The notes under the pieces are model-generated. The model was not told where the DNA came from, searched no databases, and was given only the letters and a program-made list of their open reading frames with translations. Shown here in pieces: positions 1 through 9,362 of a stretch of 64,000 nt of DNA. Every line of letters begins with the position of its first letter. The first letter of the stretch is position 1. The DNA lies in assembly GCF_004762095.1 (NCBI RefSeq), contig NZ_SIJH01000001.1:186001-250000 (forward strand). The letters are read 5' to 3'. This DNA is from Tabrizicola caldifontis. GTDB taxonomy: Bacteria > Pseudomonadota > Alphaproteobacteria > Rhodobacterales > Rhodobacteraceae. A program made the translations under genes and the position numbers.

Positions 1-1
1 G

Positions 2-1180
<1,179 letters not shown>

Positions 1181-1181
<1 letters not shown>

Positions 1182-1846
1182 TGGCCGACTACGCCACCAC
1201 GCGCGACCGGGTCGAAACCTATTTCGACCGCACCGCCACCAAGGCATGGGAGCGGCTGACCTCGGACGCGCCCGTGTCCCGCATCCGCCAGACGGTGCGC
1301 GAGGGGCGCGACCGGATGCGCGCGCTGATGCTGTCGCGCCTGCCGGCCGACCTGCGCGGCGCTAGGGTGCTGGATGCCGGCTGCGGCACGGGGACGATGA
1401 CCGAAGAGCTGGCCAGACGCGGCGCAAAAGTGGTCGCGGCTGACATCTCGCCCAGGCTGGTGCAGATCGCTCATGACCGGCTGGCTGCGGCCCTGAGGCA
1501 GCAGGTGACCTTCCACGCCGGCGACATGACCGATCCGGCGCTCGGGGTCTTCGATGCCGTGATGGCGATGGACAGCCTGATCTATTACACCGCCCACGAC
1601 ATCGCCAGCACGCTTGGATCGCTGGGCAAACGGGCCGATCAGGTGGTCTTCACCGTCGCGCCGCGCACACCCCTGCTGATGATCATGTGGCAAGCAGGCA
1701 AGCTTTTCCCGCGATCGGACCGATCGCCCGTGATGATCCCGCACGGGTTGAAGGATCTGACCCGTGCCGCCGGCCCCGGCCTGTCGCGCGTCGGCCGCGT
1801 GGCACGCGGCTTCTACATCTCGGACTGCCTGGAGTATGTGCCATGA
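1181..1846 (+). CDS. bchM: Mg-protoporphyrin IX methyltransferase
   Basis: A 221-residue SAM-dependent methyltransferase that makes Mg-protoporphyrin IX 13-monomethyl ester, the substrate of AcsF encoded 3.7 kb downstream. The SAM-binding motif VLDAGCGTGTMTEELARRG is near residues 63-81, followed by the acidic strand-2 motif VVAADIS. The length matches the family. The gene starts within the bchL stop and ends by overlapping lhaA (ATGA at 1843-1846). Confidence 0.96.
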
Positions 1847-3276
1847 TCCTTCGGCAGAAGCATATCAAGGCCCTGTCGCCTGCCTGGATGCCCTTTGCCG
1901 AGGCCACGTCCGAGGGGCTTCGCCTGGGCCAGCTCTTGCGGCTGTCGCTGTTCCAGGTCTCGGTCGGGATGGCCACCGTGCTGCTTCTGGGCACGCTGAA
2001 CCGGGTGATGATCGTCGAACTGTCGGTGCCCGCCATCGTCGTGGCACTGATGATCGCGATTCCCGTGCTTGTGGCCCCGTTCCGCGCGCTCTTGGGTCAC
2101 CGCAGCGACACCCACAGGTCGGCGATCGGCTGGAAACGGATTCCCTATCTGTGGTTCGGATCGCTATGGCAGATGGGGGGCCTTGCGGTCATGCCCTTCG
2201 CACTGATCGTGCTGTCGGGTGACCAGTTCCACGGCCCCGCCTGGGCTGGCGAGGTTCTGGCAGCCCTGGCCTTCCTGATGACCGGCCTTGGCCTGCACAT
2301 GACCCAGACCGCGGGTCTGGCGCTGGCCAGCGATCGTGCCACGGACGAGACACGCCCCCGCGTCGTCGCGCTGCTTTACGTCATGTTCCTGTTGGGCATG
2401 GGTCTGTCGGCAATCATCGTCGGCTGGCTTCTGCGGGATTATGAACCGATCCGTCTGATCCGGGTTGTTCAGGGCTGCGCCCTGGCCACACTGGCGCTGA
2501 ACCTGATCGCATTGTGGAAGCAGGAGAAGGTCCGCCCGATGACCCGCGAGGAACGCGAGGCCCCCCGGCCCCGCTTCCGCGATGCCTGGGCCGACCTGAT
2601 GGCGGGTGGGCGGGCCGGGCGGCTTCTTGCGGTTGTGGTGCTGGGCACGCTTGCCTTCAACATGCAGGACGTGCTGCTGGAGCCTTATGGCGGCGAGGTG
2701 CTGGGCCTTTCGGTCGGCATGACCACGCTGCTGACAGGCACCTATGCCTTCGGCGCCCTGGTCGGCTTCCTGCTGGCCGCGCGCTGGCTGGCGCAGGGCC
2801 GCGATCCGCACCGTACTGCGGCGCGCGGTCTGCTGGTCGGGCTGGCGGCCTTTTCGGCCGTCATTTTCGCGGGGCCTCTGGGCAGCACGGCGCTGTTTTA
2901 TGGCGGGGCCTTCCTGATCGGCCTGGGTGCCGGGCTTTTCGCCGTCTCTACCCTGACCGCCGCCATGACGCTGCAAACCTCGGGCACGGGCGCGGGTATT
3001 GCGCTGGGCGCCTGGGGCGCGGCGCAGGCGACGGCGGCGGGGCTTTCGATCTTCCTTGGTGGCGCCATGCGCGACATCGTCGGCCATCTGGCCGAGAATG
3101 GCTATCTCGGCCCCGCCCTGACCGACCCGACCCTCGGCTACAGTTTCGTGTATCACGCCGAGATAGCCCTTCTGTTCCTGACCCTCGTCGCACTCGGCCC
3201 GCTGGTCCGCGTGCAGCCCCTGACCGCAACCCCGAACTCCGGCGACCGCTTCGGCATCGCCGAATTTCCCACCTGA
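1843..3276 (+). CDS. lhaA: LhaA-type light-harvesting complex assembly protein (PucC/BCD family)
   Basis: A 477-residue, roughly 12-helix membrane protein of the PucC/LhaA branch of the major facilitator superfamily. These proteins help assemble light-harvesting complex 1 and may carry bacteriochlorophyll in the membrane. The N-terminus MILRQKHIKALSPAWMPFAE and the segment HRSDTHRSAIGWKRIPYLW are typical of the family. The ATG at 1843 overlaps the bchM stop and was preferred to a longer in-frame extension beginning inside bchM. The position directly before puhA is diagnostic for lhaA rather than pucC or bch2. Confidence 0.93.
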   Translation: MILRQKHIKALSPAWMPFAEATSEGLRLGQLLRLSLFQVSVGMATVLLLGTLNRVMIVELSVPAIVVALMIAIPVLVAPFRALLGHRSDTHRSAIGWKRIPYLWFGSLWQMGGLAVMPFALIVLSGDQFHGPAWAGEVLAALAFLMTGLGLHMTQTAGLALASDRATDETRPRVVALLYVMFLLGMGLSAIIVGWLLRDYEPIRLIRVVQGCALATLALNLIALWKQEKVRPMTREEREAPRPRFRDAWADLMAGGRAGRLLAVVVLGTLAFNMQDVLLEPYGGEVLGLSVGMTTLLTGTYAFGALVGFLLAARWLAQGRDPHRTAARGLLVGLAAFSAVIFAGPLGSTALFYGGAFLIGLGAGLFAVSTLTAAMTLQTSGTGAGIALGAWGAAQATAAGLSIFLGGAMRDIVGHLAENGYLGPALTDPTLGYSFVYHAEIALLFLTLVALGPLVRVQPLTATPNSGDRFGIAEFPT

Positions 3277-3294
3277 CCCACGGAGGACCACCCA

Positions 3295-4065
3295 ATGGTA
3301 GGTGTCAACTTCTTCGGCAACTTCGACCTGGCCAGTCTGGCAATCTGGCTGTTCTGGGGCTTCTTCGCCCTGCTGATCTATTACCTGCAGACCGAGAACA
3401 TGCGCGAAGGCTATCCGCTGGAACTTGAGGATGGCTCGCCCGCCCCGAACCAGGGCCCCTTCCCCGTGCCCAAACCCAAGACCTTCCGCCTGCCACACGG
3501 ACGCGGCGAGGTCACCGTGCCGTCGGCCGAAAACGAAGCCGCCCACCGCCGCGAGAACCTGGCGCTGGCCCGCACCGCCATCAGCGAAGGTTTCCCACAT
3601 GCACCGACCGGCAACCCGATGCTGGATGGCGTGGGCCCCGCCTCGTGGGTGCCGCGCCGGGACGAACCGGAACTGGACGGCCACGGCCACAACAAGATCG
3701 TGCCCATGTCGAGGCTGGAAGGCTTTGCCATCAGCGCCGGGCGCGACCCGCGCGGGCTGCCGGTGCAGGCCGCCGACCTGGAGGTGGTGGGCCGCGTCTC
3801 CGACCTTTGGGTCGACGCGCCGGAACAGCTGGTCCGCTATCTGGAGATCGAACTGAACTCCGGCAAGAAGCGGCTGGTGCCGATGACGATGGCCCGCATC
3901 TGGGAAGACCGGGTGCGCATCAACTTCATCGCATCGGACAGCTTCGAGAACATTCCCGCCACCCGGTCCTCGACCGAGGTGACCAAGCTCGAGGAAGACA
4001 AGATATCGGGCTTCATTGCCGGCGGCTGGATGTATGACGCCCCCAAGCGCAAGCGGGGCTTCTGA
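3295..4065 (+). CDS. puhA: Photosynthetic reaction centre H subunit
   Basis: A 256-residue protein with one N-terminal transmembrane helix (about residues 10-30, [24 protein letters not shown] is the helix region) and a large cytoplasmic beta domain. It caps the L/M core and lines the proton path to QB. Features typical of PuhA are the start [11 protein letters not shown], the segment REGYPLE, and the C-terminal part with [11 protein letters not shown] and LVPMTMARI. The length is normal (about 255-260). A GGAGG ribosome site lies 10 bases before the ATG. A strong hairpin follows the stop and may keep puhA mRNA more abundant than the assembly genes after it. Confidence 0.97.
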   Translation: MVGVNFFGNFDLASLAIWLFWGFFALLIYYLQTENMREGYPLELEDGSPAPNQGPFPVPKPKTFRLPHGRGEVTVPSAENEAAHRRENLALARTAISEGFPHAPTGNPMLDGVGPASWVPRRDEPELDGHGHNKIVPMSRLEGFAISAGRDPRGLPVQAADLEVVGRVSDLWVDAPEQLVRYLEIELNSGKKRLVPMTMARIWEDRVRINFIASDSFENIPATRSSTEVTKLEEDKISGFIAGGWMYDAPKRKRGF

Positions 4066-4074
4066 CACGCTGAC

Positions 4075-4104
4075 AGCCGGGGACCCGCGCCCGGGCCCCC
4101 GGCT
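4075..4104 (+). terminator. Stem-loop after puhA, probable attenuator or mRNA stabiliser
   Basis: AGCCGGGG (4075-4082) pairs perfectly with CCCCGGCT (4097-4104). The 14-nt loop contains its own palindrome GCCCGGGC. Only TTT follows the stem, so termination would be partial. It lies 10 bp after the puhA stop and ahead of puhB in a same-strand gene series. This fits processing or attenuation that raises the PuhA:PuhB ratio; the role is inferred. Confidence 0.55.
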
Positions 4105-4130
4105 TTCACCCCAGATACGGAGGGTCTGAC

Positions 4131-4766
4131 ATGTCAGGCCATGACGATTTCGCCTTCGACGCGCTACCAGGGCTGCCGGAACGGCCTCCGCGAGGCGAGC
4201 TGATCCTGTGGCAAGGGCGCCCCGACCCCTGGGCACTGGCGCGGGACGCCTACAAGATCCGCTGGTTCGCCGTCTATTTCGCGCTGATCGTGATCTGGCG
4301 CGCAGGCGCGGCGTGGGCCGATGGCGGGCTGTCGCTTTCAGTTGCCGTCGGGCTGCCCTATCTGGCGCTCGGCCTTCTGGGCCTCGCAGTGATCTATGCC
4401 CTCGCATGGGCTCAGGCGCGGGCGACAACCTACACGCTGACGACCGCTCGCGTGGTGATGCGGATCGGCGCGGCCCTGCCCGTGACCTTCAACATCCCCT
4501 TCAGGCAGGTGGGCACAGCCAGCCTCGATCTGCGTCGCGACGGCACCGGGACCATCGCGCTCGAAACCATTGGCGAGACGCGGATCTCCGTTCTGGTAGC
4601 CTGGCCGCACCTTCGCCCTGGACACTGGAAGAAGACCCAGCCTGCGCTGCGTTCCATCCCCGATGCGGGGAATGTTGCGCGCATGCTGGCCGAGGCCGCT
4701 GAGGCACGTCTGACCCAGCCGGCAATCGTCCGCGAACCGGCGCTGTCGCCGGTCGCAGCGGAATAG
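4131..4766 (+). CDS. puhB: Photosynthetic complex assembly protein PuhB
   Basis: A 211-residue protein with about three membrane helices near residues 45-62, 68-100 and the central region. PuhB is a reaction-centre assembly factor in Rhodobacter. The N-terminal GELILWQGRPDPWALARDAY resembles the bacterial PH-like membrane domain present in PuhB. It follows puhA and precedes puhC, the conserved order. The ATG at 4131 has an AGGG ribosome site about 8 bases upstream. Confidence 0.93.
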   Translation: MSGHDDFAFDALPGLPERPPRGELILWQGRPDPWALARDAYKIRWFAVYFALIVIWRAGAAWADGGLSLSVAVGLPYLALGLLGLAVIYALAWAQARATTYTLTTARVVMRIGAALPVTFNIPFRQVGTASLDLRRDGTGTIALETIGETRISVLVAWPHLRPGHWKKTQPALRSIPDAGNVARMLAEAAEARLTQPAIVREPALSPVAAE

Positions 4767-4779
4767 AGAGAGGCGGATC

Positions 4780-5241
4780 ATGACGCAATCCCCCAGCCCC
4801 TCATTCCGCAACAGTGACAAGGAAATGGTCCCGCGCACGCTTCTTTGGGCGATGTTCGGGCTTGCCATGGCCTCTCTTGCCATCACCACCTTCGCGGTCG
4901 TCACCGGGCGCGAGCCCGTCGCCAAGCCTGCCCAGGCCGAGGTCATCCGCGAACGCTGGATCGTGCTTGAAGGCCGCGATGCCCAGGCTGTCACCGTGCG
5001 CAACCCCGATGGTTCGGTGCTTCTGGACCTGGCGCACGGCGGATTCGTCACGGTCATCCAGAACGGGCTTGCGACCGAAAGGCGCAAGCACAGGCTCGAC
5101 CCGCTCTCTCCCTTGCGGATCGTGGAATACGCCAACGGCAGACTTGCCGCCGAAGACCCCCTGACCGGCTGGAGCATCGAGCTTTACGCCTTCGGGGCCG
5201 ACAACAAGGCCGCGTTCGAACGGCTTCTGGATCAGAAATAG
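4780..5241 (+). CDS. puhC: Photosynthetic complex assembly protein PuhC
   Basis: A 153-residue single-pass membrane protein. A cytoplasmic N-terminus is followed by a helix at about residues 20-42 (LLWAMFGLAMASLAITTFAV) and a periplasmic beta-rich domain. PuhC supports assembly of the LH1-reaction centre supercomplex. The assignment rests on length, topology, the conserved FVTVIQNGL and LTGWSIELYAFG segments, and its place after puhB. The spacing to puhB is 13 bp, so the genes are probably co-translated. Confidence 0.9.
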   Translation: MTQSPSPSFRNSDKEMVPRTLLWAMFGLAMASLAITTFAVVTGREPVAKPAQAEVIRERWIVLEGRDAQAVTVRNPDGSVLLDLAHGGFVTVIQNGLATERRKHRLDPLSPLRIVEYANGRLAAEDPLTGWSIELYAFGADNKAAFERLLDQK

Positions 5242-5253
5242 GGAACCACGCTC

Positions 5254-5550
5254 ATGGGACTTTTTACGCGAACCAAGGAAAGGGTGCCCTGCACCGTCGA
5301 GGTCAGCCACCGTTTCGAAAGCCTGCACGCCCACGTCCGTTTCAACAATGGCGCCGTCGTCCATCCGGGGGATGAGGTGCTGGTACACGGGGCACCGATC
5401 ATGGCCGCCTTCGGCGAGGTCATCGTCGAGGACCGCACCGCCACCATCACCCGCGCCACGCCGATCGAACGCCTGTGGACCCGGCTGACCGGCGATTTCG
5501 GCTTCATGGAACTGTGCGAGTTTTCCTTCTCCGAGGAGATCCGGCTATGA
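5254..5550 (+). CDS. Small conserved-context protein between puhC and acsF, function unknown
   Basis: A 98-residue soluble protein starting MGLFTRTKERVPCTVEV, rich in beta-type sequence (HVRFNNGAVVHPGDEVLVHG) and with no signal peptide or membrane helix. Other Rhodobacterales photosynthesis clusters carry a short unnamed reading frame in this slot. I do not recognise a domain. It lies 12 bp after puhC and overlaps acsF by ATGA, so it is surely part of the same operon. A role as a soluble helper for the cyclase or for reaction-centre assembly is possible but not shown. Confidence 0.85.
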   Translation: MGLFTRTKERVPCTVEVSHRFESLHAHVRFNNGAVVHPGDEVLVHGAPIMAAFGEVIVEDRTATITRATPIERLWTRLTGDFGFMELCEFSFSEEIRL

Positions 5551-6641
5551 ACATGCACAACAGCGCACATGACGAACTGCATGCCGAGGTGGCGGGCCAG
5601 TTCGACACCACCGCGATGGCGACGGAAACCACGCTATTGAACCCGCGCTTTTACACCACGGATTTCGATGAAATAGACCGCATCGACGTGACCCCGGTCC
5701 GCAAGGAATGGGACGCGCTTCTGGCACAGATGAAGTCCGACCCGAACAAGGGCCATTTCAAGAAGACAGCCGACTGGAACCAGATCGACTGGGAGGGGAT
5801 GGAACCGGGCCTGAAGCGCGAGTTCATCGATTTTCTGGTCAGTTCCTGCACCGCCGAGTTTTCGGGCTGCGTCCTTTACAAGGAGATGAAGCGCCGCGGT
5901 AACAACCCCGACATCTGCGAGCTGTTCAGCTACATGTCGCGGGATGAGGCACGGCATGCGGGCTTCATCAACGACGCGCTGCGCGAGGCCGGGGTGGCGG
6001 TGAACCTCGGCTTCCTGACTAAGGCCAAGAAATACACCTACTTCCGGCCGAAGTTCATCTACTACGCCACCTATCTGTCGGAAAAGATCGGCTACGCCCG
6101 TTACATCACGATCTACCGCCACCTCGAAGCGCACCCCGAGCATCGGTTCCACCCGATCTTCAAGTGGTTCAAGGAATGGTGCAACGACGAGTTCAGCCAT
6201 GGCGAGGCCTTCGCCCTGCTGATGAAGACCGACCCGAAGCTGACGCAAAGCTTCGTCAACAAGCTGTGGATCAAGTTCTTCCTGACCGCGGTCTATTCCA
6301 CCATGTGGGTCCGCGACCATGCCCGGCCCGAATTCCACAAGGCGCTGGGGGTGGACATCGAATGGTATGACCAGGAGGTGTTCCGCAAGACCTCGACGAT
6401 CAGCCGCCAGATTTTCCCGATCGAACTGGACATTGACCACCCGCGCTGGAAGCCCCGCCTGAGGGCGATGGAGGCCGCCTTCCGCGACATGGATGCGGCC
6501 AAACGGCAGGGTGGCATCGTGGGCAGGCTGAAGGGCTGGGCCGCGGGTGCACGGGCGACGCTGGCCTTTGCCGCGCTTTATACGATCCCGGTCAAGCGTC
6601 ACGCGCTGCCTGCCAGCGTGCGGCTGGAGCCAAGCTATTGA
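5547..6641 (+). CDS. acsF: Aerobic Mg-protoporphyrin IX monomethyl ester oxidative cyclase
   Basis: A 364-residue di-iron enzyme that closes the isocyclic ring of bacteriochlorophyll using O2, acting on the product of BchM. Di-iron ligand motifs are visible: CTAEFSGCVLYKE, then SRDEARHAGF, then CNDEFSHGEAF. The start at 5547 overlaps the previous stop (ATGA) and gives the normal family length. Its presence shows that pigment can be made with oxygen present; whether the anaerobic enzyme BchE also exists lies outside the window. Confidence 0.96.
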   Translation: MNMHNSAHDELHAEVAGQFDTTAMATETTLLNPRFYTTDFDEIDRIDVTPVRKEWDALLAQMKSDPNKGHFKKTADWNQIDWEGMEPGLKREFIDFLVSSCTAEFSGCVLYKEMKRRGNNPDICELFSYMSRDEARHAGFINDALREAGVAVNLGFLTKAKKYTYFRPKFIYYATYLSEKIGYARYITIYRHLEAHPEHRFHPIFKWFKEWCNDEFSHGEAFALLMKTDPKLTQSFVNKLWIKFFLTAVYSTMWVRDHARPEFHKALGVDIEWYDQEVFRKTSTISRQIFPIELDIDHPRWKPRLRAMEAAFRDMDAAKRQGGIVGRLKGWAAGARATLAFAALYTIPVKRHALPASVRLEPSY

Positions 6642-6707
6642 CTGCCACCCCCCATACCGCTGTTCCGGCAGCGGGTGGCCTTGCGGACTGGGCGCGGTCC
6701 GCAGGCC

Positions 6708-6739
6708 TGTGCGGCCCCTCCTTGCGGGGGGGCCGCACA
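6708..6739 (+). promoter_or_regulatory. Strong hairpin covering the puhE ribosome site and start codon
   Basis: TGTGCGGCCCCTCC (6708-6721) pairs over 14 positions with GGGGGGGCCGCACA (6726-6739), with one G-T pair and a TTGC tetraloop. The right arm contains the only purine-rich ribosome site (GGGGGG) of puhE and the A of its ATG at 6739. Folding would block initiation. No T-run follows, so it is not a standard terminator. A translational control or operon-segment boundary role is inferred. Confidence 0.6.
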
Positions 6740-7539
6740 TGACAAATCCCTGGATCGCCGCGCTGGTGACTCTGTTCCTGTGGTGGTTCTCCACCGGCGT
6801 GATCCTGTGGCGGGTGCGCCATGCCGACCGCGCGGGCGGCACTGCTCACCAGACCTCTGTCCTGCTGGGCCTGCCGCTGCTGCTCGGCGGAATCTGGGGT
6901 CTTGGCACGTCGCTGGACGAAGACAGTTCCATCGGCACCTACATCGCCTTCCTGTCGGCCTTGGCCGTCTGGGGCTGGATCGAGCTTGCCTTCCTGTCCG
7001 GCGTCATCACCGGCCCGAACACCGACCCCTGCCCCCCCTTCGCGCGCGGCTGGGACCGGTTCTGGCGCGCGACCCTCACGCTGATCTGGCATGAGGCGAC
7101 GCTGGTGGCCGCCCTTGCCCTTCTGACCTACGCCGCCTGGAACGCTGCAAATCCATTCGGCCTGTACACCTTCGCGCTGCTGTTCTTCGCCCGCGCCTCG
7201 GCCAAGCTGAACCTTTACCTCGGGGTGCCCCGGATCAACGTCGAATTCCTGCCGCGCCCGCTGGCACATCTTGCCAGCCACTTCTGCCATGCCCGGATGA
7301 ACTGGCTGTTCCCGTTCTCGGTCACCGGGCTGACCTTCGCCACCGGCTGCTGGCTGGAGCGCGCTTACGCCGCCCCGACCGATGCCATCATGATCGGCCA
7401 CATCCTGCTGGCCGTCCTGACCGCCCTCGCCCTTCTGGAACACTGGTTCATGGTCCTGCCCTTGCCCGACCAGAAGCTCTGGCGCTGGATGCTGCCCGAC
7501 AGCCCCGGCACCGACACCTCGATCCCTGCAAGAAAGTGA
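6739..7539 (+). CDS. puhE: Photosynthetic complex assembly protein PuhE
   Basis: A 266-residue polytopic membrane protein with about seven helices, first helix starting [19 protein letters not shown]. PuhE follows acsF in Rhodobacterales and influences LH1/reaction-centre assembly or bacteriochlorophyll flow. Typical conserved stretches are [20 protein letters not shown] and [19 protein letters not shown]. The ATG at 6739 gives the family length; the reading frame is open further upstream but only over the hairpin and the acsF end. Six bases separate its stop from the hemA start. Confidence 0.93.
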   Translation: MTNPWIAALVTLFLWWFSTGVILWRVRHADRAGGTAHQTSVLLGLPLLLGGIWGLGTSLDEDSSIGTYIAFLSALAVWGWIELAFLSGVITGPNTDPCPPFARGWDRFWRATLTLIWHEATLVAALALLTYAAWNAANPFGLYTFALLFFARASAKLNLYLGVPRINVEFLPRPLAHLASHFCHARMNWLFPFSVTGLTFATGCWLERAYAAPTDAIMIGHILLAVLTALALLEHWFMVLPLPDQKLWRWMLPDSPGTDTSIPARK

Positions 7540-7544
7540 CGCCC

Positions 7545-8753
7545 ATGGATTTCGCCAGCCACTTCCAAAGCCAGCTCGACGCCCTGAAAGCCGAAGGCAA
7601 CTATCGCACCTTCGCCGATCTGGAACGCCGCTGCGGCGCATTCCCCCGCGCGAACCGCCATGGCGACACGGTGGAAGAGGTCACCGTCTGGTGCTCGAAC
7701 GACTATCTCGGCATGGGCCAGCATCCGGAGGTGGTGGCCAGCATGATCGAGACGGTCCGGGCCTGCGGCACAGGGGCCGGCGGCACGCGCAACATCGGCG
7801 GCAATTCGGTGCAACACCGTGCGCTCGAGGCGGAATTGGCCGATCTGCACGGCAAGGAGGCGGCGCTTTTGTTCACTTCGGGCTATGTCTCGAACTGGGC
7901 GGCGTTGTCCACGCTTGGGGCGCGCATCCCGAACGCGGTCATCCTGTCTGACGAGAAGAACCACGCGAGCATGATCGAGGGCGTGCGCCATTCCCGCGCC
8001 GACAAGGTGATCTGGAAGCACAACGACTGGCGCGATCTGGACCGCAAGCTGAACGCCGTGGGCGACCGGCCCAAGATCGTGGCCTTCGAGAGCGTCTATT
8101 CCATGGACGGCGACATCGCCCCCATCCGCGAAATCGTCGAGGTATGCGAAGCGCATGGCGCACTGTCCTACATCGACGAGGTGCACGCCGTCGGCATGTA
8201 TGGCGACCATGGCGGCGGGGTCTCGGAACGCGAGGGGCTCGCGCACCGGATCGACGTTATCGAGGGCACGCTCGGCAAGGCCTTTGGCTGCGTCGGCGGC
8301 TACATCACCGGAACCGCCGCCCTGGTCGATTTCGTCCGCAGCTTCGCCAGCGGCTTCATCTTCACCACAGCACTTCCCCCGGCCGTCGCCGCTGCGGCCA
8401 CCACCTCGATCCGCCACCTGAAAGTGTCGGGCGAGGAACGCGCGCGCCAGAAGGCGAATGTCGCCAAGGTCCGCGCCCGGCTGGACCGCGCGGGCATCCC
8501 GCACATGGCCAACGAAAGCCACATCATTCCGGTGATGATCGGCGATCCGGTGAAATGCAGGATGATTTCCGACATCCTGATGGCCGACTGGGGAATCTAC
8601 GTCCAGCCGATCAACTACCCCACGGTCCCGAAGGGCACCGAACGTCTGCGCATCACGCCGGGGCCCCATCACACCGATGCCGACATCGATCACCTGATCG
8701 CCGCGCTTACCGCGCTGTGGAGCCGTTGCGCAATATCACACGCAGTTGCGTGA
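7545..8753 (+). CDS. hemA: 5-aminolevulinate synthase
   Basis: A 402-residue PLP enzyme that condenses glycine and succinyl-CoA to 5-aminolevulinate, the first step for both heme and bacteriochlorophyll. Characteristic motifs are [23 protein letters not shown], the [10 protein letters not shown] segment and the PLP-lysine in [13 protein letters not shown]. The ATG at 7545 starts MDFASHF, matching the family N-terminus; a GTG 9 bases upstream is less likely. Its place after puhE links pigment demand with precursor supply. Confidence 0.96.
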   Translation: MDFASHFQSQLDALKAEGNYRTFADLERRCGAFPRANRHGDTVEEVTVWCSNDYLGMGQHPEVVASMIETVRACGTGAGGTRNIGGNSVQHRALEAELADLHGKEAALLFTSGYVSNWAALSTLGARIPNAVILSDEKNHASMIEGVRHSRADKVIWKHNDWRDLDRKLNAVGDRPKIVAFESVYSMDGDIAPIREIVEVCEAHGALSYIDEVHAVGMYGDHGGGVSEREGLAHRIDVIEGTLGKAFGCVGGYITGTAALVDFVRSFASGFIFTTALPPAVAAAATTSIRHLKVSGEERARQKANVAKVRARLDRAGIPHMANESHIIPVMIGDPVKCRMISDILMADWGIYVQPINYPTVPKGTERLRITPGPHHTDADIDHLIAALTALWSRCAISHAVA

Positions 8754-8771
8754 ATTTGGGTGGATGGCCCC

Positions 8772-8799
8772 TTGTCAAGCCTGATGGGCGGATCACAAT
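8772..8799 (+). promoter_or_regulatory. Candidate sigma-70-type promoter for cycA
   Basis: TTGTCA (8772-8777), a 16-bp spacer and CACAAT (8794-8799) lie 29 bp before the cycA ATG, in the 74-bp gap after hemA. The -35 is a 5/6 match and the -10 is weaker. No FnrL-type TTGAT-N4-ATCAA box is present. Confidence 0.4.
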
Positions 8800-8827
8800 G
8801 CAGCCGAAACCGAAACGGGAGGATCCC

Positions 8828-9301
8828 ATGCGTTTCACTATGACTGCCCTTGTCTTCGCCAGCCTGTCCGTTCCAGCCTTGGCCCAGGACATCGAGGCCG
8901 GGGCCAAGACCTTCAACCAGTGCCAGACATGCCACGTCATCCAGAACGAGGCGGGCGAAACGCTGGCGGGCAAGAATGCCAAGACCGGGCCGAACCTCTA
9001 CGGACTGCCCGGCCGCGTGATCGGCAGCTATGAGGGGTTCAAGTACGGAGACTCCATTGTCGCTCTGGGCCAGACCGGCGCGGTCTGGGACGAGGCGAGC
9101 TTCGTCGAATACGTCCAGAACCCGGCCAAGTTCCTGAAAGAGCGGCTGGGCGACGACAAGGCCAAGTCGAAGATGGCCTTCCAGCTGAAGAAGCCGGAAG
9201 ACGCGGCGAATGTCTGGGCCTTCATCGCATCGCTGTCGCCGGCCCCGGCGCCGACCGAGGCTGCTCCGGCCGAAGGAGAGGCGGCCCCGGCAACCGAATG
9301 A
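8828..9301 (+). CDS. cycA: Cytochrome c2
   Basis: A 157-residue periplasmic c-type cytochrome that carries electrons from cytochrome bc1 to the photosynthetic reaction centre or to oxidase. A signal peptide ends at about residue 20 (VPALAQ). The heme motif CQTCH is at residues 32-36, GPNLYGLPGR follows, and the distal Met is in KSKMAF. The mature part resembles Rhodobacter c2. The protein is longer than usual because of a C-terminal Ala/Pro/Glu-rich tail of about 20 residues. GGGAGGATCCC precedes the ATG at 8828; in-frame sequence further upstream belongs to the hemA shadow. Confidence 0.94.
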   Translation: MRFTMTALVFASLSVPALAQDIEAGAKTFNQCQTCHVIQNEAGETLAGKNAKTGPNLYGLPGRVIGSYEGFKYGDSIVALGQTGAVWDEASFVEYVQNPAKFLKERLGDDKAKSKMAFQLKKPEDAANVWAFIASLSPAPAPTEAAPAEGEAAPATE

Positions 9302-9324
9302 TCTGATCCGCCCCGCGCGGACCA

Positions 9325-9356
9325 GGCCCCCGTCCCCAGCCGGGGCGGGGGCCTTT
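9325..9356 (+). terminator. Intrinsic terminator after cycA
   Basis: GGCCCCCG, a bulged T and CCCC (9325-9337) pair with GGGGCGGGGGCC (9342-9353) around AGCC, followed by TTTGGGTTTT. It lies 23 bp after the cycA stop and between convergent genes, so it may serve both strands. Confidence 0.75.
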
Positions 9357-9362
9357 GGGTTT

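Noticed and set aside
2164-4428. Long minus-strand open frame (754 codons) opposite lhaA-puhA-puhB
   Set aside because: It spans three well-supported plus-strand genes and has the low-complexity Arg/Gly/Gln-rich composition typical of antisense frames in GC-rich DNA.
8760-8800. Possible FnrL box upstream of cycA
   Set aside because: The bases around CTTGTCAAGCC do not form TTGAT-N4-ATCAA; only a plain promoter is supported.
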